A DNA stretch of 64,000 nucleotides, from the NCBI GenBank assembly GCA_964035545.1, contig OZ037769.1, positions 2,325,001-2,389,000 on the forward strand, written 5' to 3'. This document shows positions 56,334 through 64,000 of this stretch, one piece after another. This stretch comes from Bugula neritina. Its lineage: Eukaryota > Bryozoa > Gymnolaemata > Cheilostomatida > Bugulidae. The notes beneath the pieces are model-generated. The model was not told where the DNA came from, did no database searches, and saw only the letters and a list, made by a program, of their open reading frames with translations. The position numbers and the translations under genes were made by a program. Every line of letters begins with the position of its first letter. Positions within the stretch are counted from its first letter, which is position 1.

Positions 56334-59300
56334 TCAGACATTCTGACTAGTGGAGGGCTGGTTTGAGTAAGGGGAGCTGGAGGTCGCCCCGTAACTGTCG
56401 GTGTAGCTGCGATATTCATTGACAGGATGTAGTTCGCTGTCCGTCATGAAATGCCGTACTTCAGTCAGATTTTCATCACCTGAGAATATTTCATGCATAC
56501 GTAATGTAATCTGCTTTACCACTAACACAGTTATATTGAACTGAACGTTATGCCACTTATTTACAATAGGAATTTATGTTAATGATTTACAGTAGGAAGA
56601 TACTGGGGCACTTGGATGTTGATAGATTTATAGCTTTACAACACCAAATCATGTTCAACATCGTAGTTTCCTATATTATTCACCAAAAAAGGAGAAATAG
56701 AATACAAGTGAAGTCAAGAAGAAGTTTCAATAGCCTAAATCCTTTAGTTTACTTGTAGATTTTACATCTAGAACTTAGGCTTCTCCCAGTACCTACATGA
56801 CCACGCCCACTCGAAATAGAATCTTTATTCCCATCTCATCATACTCTGGTGGAAACAACATTTAGCTCAATGTGAATACCTACTAAACTTGTATGAAATA
56901 TATTATTGACCTCAATCACTCTTTAACGGCACAATTATTGTCTTACTATCATTAAAAAGAACTTGTGATACATTTGTTTACTTCAGTCGTCTCAAAACAA
57001 GAAAGCACATGCTGCCTTACTGCAACAGCTCTTGACATGGATTTTATAGAAACACATCAAGCTATTCTATTAGAATATGACATGCTGACTAGTGGTACAC
57101 AAAGGCAGCGTATGACTCACCAATCTGTCCCATGTTGGTCAGACGGTCCTGCTGCCGCAGTTCATGCATGTAGAGCATGCTGACACCCATGTCACTGCCA
57201 TCACAGTTAGAGGAGTGAGTGTTTCGGTCCCTGAGACTTGACTCTAGAATATACAATAACTACTAGTATCCTATCCCATCACTATTAGCGCATTACTCTC
57301 AGCGGAGAGTTTGTATACATTAAACAGAACTAATAACCACCATAGCACTACAGAAAAACTCGCGCAAGTTTATAGTTACTATCCCTGTGAGAACCCCTAA
57401 TGTAAGGACTTATTCATATGAGGCACAGGAGCAATTATGACTGGATGCTATTCCTAACATCACCAATGGCCTTTACTGGGATTCGAACCCATGACTTCAT
57501 GCTTACTAGACTAACACTCTAATCCTAGACCACAGCTGCTCCCACCAAAACACCACATATATGTATAGTTCACTGCTCCTGTTTTGAGATGATAATTCCT
57601 ATTAACCAATTAATAACACACAATGGTGATCATTACAATGAAACTAATCAGTTATAAATTTCCAAATAACATGAAGCTATAAATTAATAAGCAATTAATA
57701 ACACCTGAAAATTATCTCCACTTCAGTCCCAGTGTATATTTGTGGAAGTCATTTGACAAGCGAAAACAATGGCAATATGCAAATTAAAAAGGATCATCAA
57801 AATTATAATAAAATCTTATTGAGGTTCTGCACAAGAATTACAATCAGAACCACTAAACACAAGGAAAATTGCTTGGGGTTTCCACTCTACTGAAATGTGA
57901 AACAATAAATTTGTGAGTGGCAGATTATTAGAAGTAGTCCAGGTAGGAGCATGAGTATTTACAATACAAACTAGTAAATACTTGAGAATCTATAGAACTT
58001 ACCAGCAACAACATAGCTGTCAGATCTGGGCATTTGTGAACCAGTCTTTTCCTGAAACAAATGTCAATGTGCAGGTGACTATCACAATGTAACTCATGTG
58101 TATAACTAACATAATACGTCTCTTAGGTATACTATCTTGAGCTGGCAGACACAGCTGCGTAAATGAGCACTGATAGGAAGTGAGTCATCGAGTTAGAGTA
58201 TAACTGAGAGTAGTGACTCACTGAGTTATAGTATAACTATGAGTAGTGACTCACTGAGTGGAGTATAACTAAGAAAAATGACTCACTGAGTTAGAGTATA
58301 ACTAAGAGTAGTGACTCACTGAGTTAGAGTATAACTAAGAGTAATGACTCACTGAGTTAGAGTACAACTAAGAGTAGTGACTCACTGAGTGGAATATAAC
58401 TGAGAGTAGTGACTCACTGCATGAGTAAGAGTATAACTAAGAGTAGTGACTCACTGAGTAAGAGTGAAGAGAACTTAGAGACTGAGTGACTGGAGGAGGT
58501 GAAAGTGGAGGCAGATGAAGTCCAGAAGTCGACTGTTTGTCTTGTCTGAAACTCTTCTGAATGTCCTGCAGATATCTCTCGGCAGCTTCTGGTGGCTGCC
58601 ATGTTGGATTCATTATCTGAGAACAAACCACAAACACAGCGTGATGTTTGGATAAATTGATTTTCTGCTCATTACAGAACAGCGCATCAAAAGACAAAGT
58701 GCCAGACTTTTACAGCAGCAGACTACTGACAGGAAATACGTGGCAGTAGGGAATGCAACAGAAGATAACTCTAAAACTGTGAGCTTGCCTTCTGCTAATC
58801 ATAAAATATATAAAAAAATATTGTAATATTTATAAACATGCAAGGACTTGAACAGATAGTGAGAAATGTTATGAGTAATATGCAAAGCATATAACTTTTT
58901 AGAACTATATTAACACAATATAATAAGTAAGATATAAAGTTATCTGAAAACTCACTGAGAAATGAACTAATGAGAGCTCGGTTTTCCCATGCTCAGCCTG
59001 CTGGTGAGTTTCAGTAGTTGTCTTACCAGCTGAACTCCACTAAAAACAGCATCAAACATTGAAATCTAATGGGAAAATGCTATGCGAGACAATCATATAA
59101 GATTATCGCCAGAAGTCAACAAAATTGAGATGAGCATTAACTAGAAGAATACGTACTATCAGTACTTATAACACAATCAATATGAACAAGCAACTGTCAC
59201 AGAGTAATACTAGTGTATAACCGCAGCAGGAAGAAGTCTCAGTACCACGAACCTTCTTGTTGCCGTGTTTACGAATATTCATTTGAGCGAACGAACAAAC

Positions 59301-62300
59301 ATCCCCCACTCCAGAAACGTCTACAGTGAAGTTCCTGTAGAAATCTACTATTTCCAACGAGCTGTGCCTCACTTTGAATATGAGTATGAGTGGAGTGATG
59401 AGGGGGCTGAGAAGTTCCTGTAGCAACGCCGTCTGCAACATATGAGAGAGCTGAGGCTATGTAATACGAGAGAGCTGAGGCTATATTATATGAGAGAGCT
59501 GAGGCTATGAAATATAAGAAAGCTGAGGCTATATTATATAAGAGAGCTGAGGCTAGATAATATGAAAAAGCTGAGGCTATATAATATGAAAAAGCTGAGG
59601 CTATATAATATGAGAGAGCTGAGGCTATATAATAGGAGAGAGCTGAGGCTATATAATAGGAGAGAGCAAAGGCATTTCTCACCCCTTTAAACTGAAACAA
59701 TTCTCCGAATTCGTCTCTCACTTGGCTAGTGTGAGCTTTGTCCTTCCAGTGGTGCGGGTGATAGTGAATATGCGACAACACTTGGGTCATCTTGGTGTTA
59801 GGATCAAACACCATGTTCTAGAAAGATTACCAACAGTATTATCACTAGTACTATTACTATCATCCATAATAATAATACTAATACTACTAAAATTGCAAGG
59901 ACTAATACAGCTACTGGTATTAATATATCTACTAACACTCTGATCACTAATACCACCACTTCCACTAATACTGCTACTTGTAGAATTACTACTACTTATA
60001 ATTTCAGTACACTACTACTACTAATATCGCTGCTAACAATACAATTACTTCTACTAATACTACTATTTACAATAATACTGTCACTAATACTAAATTACTA
60101 TTAGAATTACTATTACTATTACAAATACTCCTACTACTAGTTGAAGGTTACTAACCTCTGGAGGTATCAGCATGGTACTCATACTCAACACCATCCCAAT
60201 TCCACCCATCAGAGTGATCATATGCTGTATCTGCAGCACGTCCTCGTCGTACCAGGTCAATACCACCAGCACAAACAGCACAGCACCAAACACAAACGTC
60301 ACAAACCTGCAAGATATATCATAAAATATACAAGAAATGGCACAAACCTAGTATCACAATTCACTTTTACAGTAAAACAATCTACAATGTTGGAAAGCAT
60401 GGAAAAATATAAAACTATAGTGTCGAAATATTTAAATTGACTATCAGCTAATATTCTTCTATCATTAAAAGAATAACAATTGCAGTTTTACTACTTCTAA
60501 GTGTGTTCCCTAGCAACACAAACCGTTTCCCTAGTAACATAAACGGCTTCCCTAGTAACATAAACTGCTTCCCTAGTAACACAAACTGCTTCCCTAGTAA
60601 CACAAACTGCTTCCCTAGTAACATAAACTGCTTCTCTAGTATCATATACTGCTTCCCTAGTAACACAAACTGCTTCCCTAGTAACACAAACTGGTTCCCT
60701 AGCAACATAGACAGGAAGAGGAAGTGACATAATACCTTCCAAAAATGGCAGGAAGTGGGGACATAAAGCTGTTGACGTAATCACTACTTGGTTGGTAAGC
60801 CTGGCAGAGTCTCTTGTCTAGCTCGTGGTCCAGCTCATTGAAATGTCTGAGATAGGCTCGGGAGTAGAGAGACCTGAGAACAAGCACAGAGAGCAATGAA
60901 TGTCAATACTCACTAGAGTACAACGCATGGACTGTGGTAATGGCAAAAATGGAAAAATTAGGTAAAAATGGCATACTGATGTTCAATTTACCCAAACCCC
61001 AATATTGAAAATTTGCTATTTTTACCTACTTGTGCCATTATTACCTGTGCCATTTTCATAGTGATAATACCATATTAGATACAGAAATGAAGAATGTAGT
61101 CCAGTTTTGGTACTAAGTTCAAATTAAACAATTAGTTTTGATATGACAACTCCTTATATTAAAACATATGGTAGATTTTACTACAGAACTGATGCTATAC
61201 TTCAAGTCCCACACCAATCTGATTTATGATAATCCAAATATATAAGCTTACAATGAAAACTCATAAAAATGAAAGTATTATAAAAGCATAAAGTGTTGGA
61301 GTTCTGTACCAGAATTATCTAAAAAACCAAAAACAATTCTAAGTACATGTAAGTGGCTGGCAGTTGAAATAACAATTGAATGATTTATTGTTCCAAGACT
61401 CCAATAAATCCCATAGAAACAAGAACTCATAAAGTTAAAAAAGCAACACACTGACAATAATTCACCACTTCTACAATATTAAGTTCTAGCAAATTTACCA
61501 TCTGCGTGACCCGAGGAATCCTGGATCTCTCTTCACCATATTGCCGTAGACAAACAGGAAGTAGAGGATGTGCCAGAGGAAAATGATTGGACACAAGACT
61601 AGGTTGACAACTCCAAGGATAAGTATCTTGGTAGACAGTCTAAAAGAGTATGAACATCATACTGTACTAAGCAAACTCTCCGATAGTCTGCATAACATGT
61701 ACAGGAAGTAGTGACCTAGTAAAAGCAAATGCTTACTATTTTTAGGTGTACCATCAAACAATTGACTCAAAAAAAGATGCTATCAATTTTTTTATAAGCA
61801 GAGTGTTTGCCGCAATGAGCTATTTCTAGGTTAGTTTCAAGTATAAGTCATGACAATTTCCATACCGAATGAATAATAAGCCAGATTAATCAGTACATGC
61901 CTGGAAATATTGGTGAAGTGTACAGATACTACCAATTAATTAGAACTTATGGGTTTATATTCCAATGGTTATTATTTTTCAATCTTTATTGATTTTGTGA
62001 CGAGGGTTGTCTCATATACAGTTGACAGCATTATCTGCTGTAAAATTTAGTTTCAGTTCTTGGCTTATATATATGTGGTGCTAAATATTGAGAATAAAGT
62101 TAACTTACCGTTATTTAGTTATGTTAGATATATAGTATAACTTACCCTTAGCTATTATATGTTAGATATATAGTATAACTTACTGTTTAGCTAGTGATAT
62201 TCTCTTGTGGGCATTTTTATATTCATCCTTGACATGGTAGGGATTTTTAAATGGCGAAATGTTCCACCCGGGCATCCAAAATAATATCCACTCCAAGTTG

Positions 62301-64000
62301 AACTTTAGCCCGTGAGTGAGATACCAGCTAAAATTAGAGAAAGGGGCACATCATTTCACACCCCACTAGTGACTGTAGGAGACCAAACCAGTCGGATATA
62401 CAAACACATCATATGCTGAAGGAATAAAATAAAATGAGAATTGAAGACATCACCATGAAAATGACCAATTATTGACCGGCATAAGTTTCTATTATTTATG
62501 AAGAGAGTTCATCAACCAGTGGCAGTGAACTAGTCATAATTTAGCTTCTTTTCTAAATTCATCTTCAGAGATGTTATACTATGTTTTCAGAGAAATGCAA
62601 ACTCTTGACTTGTATGCACATTGGCCAATGAAGCAGCTTATATGAGCAAGGCATCCTCACCGTGACTAATATGAAGTTGTCTCCCCTACACAGTATTAAA
62701 TACCATCTTAGTTTTCTCAAGTTTGGAATACTGCAGGTTGCAGTATACAGTGGAATACCACGGGTTGCAATTCACTGAGAAACTAAAATTCTATCAGTAG
62801 ACTGTCATTTCTTTTAACACAGCATCTCAAGAAAATTTTATTTTAAATAAAACAATTTGATGTACTTACTTCACTGTAAGTTAAAGTACATATATCATGT
62901 ACATAGATTATATTAGATGTATATATAAACTAACTTACACTTTTCCAACAAATGGCACTTGTACACTCAAAGGCAGAATGGACTTGTTAATCATAGAGAT
63001 GAAGAAATTCTTATATCTCAGTATTCTGTTTGAGATATCTAGAACATAAATCGCCACATTTTCATTTACAACCAATCACAGTGAGAAAGACAGAAATTAG
63101 AGTTGTCTTTTCCGAATCAGTAATTCTTGAAATTTGCCAATATTGAAATATTTTAAGATTTAATTAATAGGAAAATTAATAATGAATTAGGTTTAAGATT
63201 TTGGTCCTTTCCATCCAACATTTCTTATAAAACAAAATTTTTCTGTGCATACAACTTTCAAACAGTCTGTAAATGACAGCTAAGAGATGTACATGAATGT
63301 TTTAATACTGCATAAATGTAGCGGTGAGGGACTACTTAATTAAATCACTCTCAGGTATATGTATGTAAGCAGCACCTAAGTGGTTCATTACTATATCATA
63401 ATATGCTAGACACAGGTTACCTGGATATATTAACAACTAGTGCTGAGTAAACTAATCATAGTATTACATAATATAATGGGTTGCAGCTACAGCATTGTAA
63501 TGGCATAGAGTTGTTATAATAATGAGGATAAGTTGAAATACTGCAGCAGCTTTCATCATTGTAAATGTTAACTCAAGAGTGAACTGTTAATGTAGTGTAC
63601 TGCACAGTTCAACAACCCATGGGTTTGCAAACATTATAAATACATTCTATTACATAATACATCATAGTACATTAAGAGCTATAGCAATAGAGATGTGTTT
63701 GGCACTCAAATTAGCTACTGTTATGTAACAAACCTGCAACTACATTGTACATAGCTCTCTGAGAAATATGTGCACTGCATTTGTTAAGCCAAGAGACTGA
63801 ATGAGATGTTACTGAATATCATCTCACAACTACCTGCTAGATATTGCCACAACCACCTGCTAGATGATGCCACAACTAACTGCTAGATATTGCCACAACT
63901 ACCTGCTAGATATTGTCACAACTACCTGCTAGATATTGCCACAACTAACTGCTAGATATTGCCACAACTATCTGCTAGATGATGTCACAACCACCTGCTA
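56334..64000 (-). CDS. ATG9: Autophagy-related lipid scramblase ATG9, C-terminal part (5' end outside window)
   Basis: Twelve in-phase exons encode about 513 residues: 62939-63025, 62184-62327, 61499-61639, 60736-60873, 60156-60306, 59683-59817, 59253-59432, 58956-59039, 58455-58616, 58003-58051, 57121-57243, 56334-56479. ATG9 is a multi-spanning trimeric scramblase on Golgi/endosome vesicles that seed the autophagosome. Seen: RILRYKNFF and NKSILPL; LKFNLEWIIFWMP; a helix LILGVVNLVLCPIIFLWHIL; YLRHFNELDHELDKRL; SFMSPLPAIF; a helix before WYDEDVL; LSHIHYHPHHW; RDEFGELFQFK; LQELLSPLITPLILIF; EIVDFYRNFTVDVSGVGDVC; GKTELSLVHF; NPTWQPP; and LYMHELRQQ in the Ser-rich tail. The order and spacing match animal ATG9 throughout. 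The first seen exon needs two bases from an exon to the right of 64000. From 63026 to the edge is intron, with a 23-bp array. Confidence 0.95.
57359..57544 (-). mobile_element. tRNA-derived SINE copy 6
   Basis: Minus-strand copy with head near 57544 (reverse of GGGAGCAGCTGTGGTCTAGG), an intact B box (GGGATTCGAACCC on plus near 57478) and the family body and tail. It lacks about 20 bases of the middle segment. ATG9 intron. Confidence 0.8.
58176..58465. repeat. 33-bp minisatellite carrying the ATG9 5' splice site
   Basis: On the gene's strand the unit is GTGAGTCACTACTCTTAGTT followed by ATACTCTAACTCA. The first CTCA|GTGAGT is the real exon donor at 58455; about seven further copies follow in the intron, most keeping CTCAGTGAGT intact. 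The unit is a multiple of three but contains an in-frame TAG when read from the exon. Confidence 0.9.
59435..59670. repeat. 24-bp minisatellite filling an ATG9 intron
   Basis: About ten units of GCTGAGGCTATATAATATGA plus GAGA occupy nearly all of a 250-bp intron (59433-59682). The unit is a multiple of three and stop-free on the gene's strand, giving an eight-residue repeat ASALSYYI if the intron is retained. Confidence 0.9.
59830..60140. repeat. Degenerate ACTAAT/ACTACT repeats in an ATG9 intron
   Basis: Irregular AATACTACTA and ACTAATACCACCAC units fill most of the intron between the exons at 59817 and 60156. Composition resembles the array at 45.8-46.5 kb. Confidence 0.7.
60490..60712. 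repeat. 21-bp minisatellite in an ATG9 intron
   Basis: About ten units of CTTCCCTAGTAACATAAACT plus G lie head to tail, ending about 24 bases before the 5' splice site at 60736 (gene's strand). All six frames stay open because the unit is a multiple of three; the Asn/Phe/Pro and Leu/Gly/Lys frames are artefacts. Confidence 0.9.
63826..64000. repeat. 23-bp minisatellite at right edge
   Basis: About eight units of CAACTACCTGCTAGATATTG plus CCA run to the end of the window and are cut by it. They are in an intron of ATG9. On the gene's strand each unit contains GCAGGTAGTT, which resembles a 5' splice site. Confidence 0.85.

Noticed and set aside
59269-59814. 181-codon minus-strand frame with ASALSYYI repeats
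   Set aside because: It runs from an ATG9 exon through the minisatellite intron into the next exon out of frame. The ATG9 family alignment supports splicing instead.
60490-60712. CRISPR-like array of 21-bp units
   Set aside because: Units are directly adjacent without unique spacers, in a eukaryotic intron: a minisatellite.

Overview
The window is nuclear DNA of an invertebrate animal. It is AT-rich and every gene is split by short GT-AG introns. A DEG/ENaC channel, a Shisa-type protein and a claudin-like tetraspan point to Metazoa, and nothing bacterial or viral was recognised. The species cannot be named from the sequence; a marine invertebrate is a guess.

Seven protein genes were assembled by joining exons whose splice phases agree. 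Left to right they are: a Shisa-like membrane protein (+, 6126-11348); a 15-exon DEG/ENaC sodium-channel subunit (-, 14724-25852); a mitochondrial choline-dehydrogenase-like GMC oxidoreductase (-, 28843-36212); the mitochondrial unfoldase ClpX (-, 38921-45615); a two-box HMGB protein (+, 46976-49714); a claudin/PMP22-like four-pass protein with a long cytoplasmic tail (+, 50774-54306); and the C-terminal part of the autophagy scramblase ATG9 (-, 56334 to beyond 63025, cut by the right edge of the window). ClpX and HMGB are head to head across about 1.36 kb. Shisa/ENaC and tetraspan/ATG9 are convergent. The genes do not form one pathway, as is usual in an animal genome. ClpX and CHDH are both mitochondrial and neighbours, but nothing else links them.

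The non-coding part is rich in repeats. There is a tRNA-derived SINE family (six clear copies and one doubtful), a 1.3-kb non-autonomous DNA transposon with terminal and subterminal inverted repeats, a 164-bp MITE, a large inverted repeat with a SINE in its centre, a short retroposon with a possible target duplication, long (GA)n and (TA)n tracts, and many intronic minisatellites.

The most unusual pattern is that three minisatellites have units that carry a real splice site of the adjoining exon: two 3' sites in CHDH and one 5' site in ATG9. Each leaves a row of decoy splice sites next to the working one. In several other introns, arrays fill much of the intron. No wholly new gene system was recognised; the splice-site minisatellites and the transposon are the observations most worth following.
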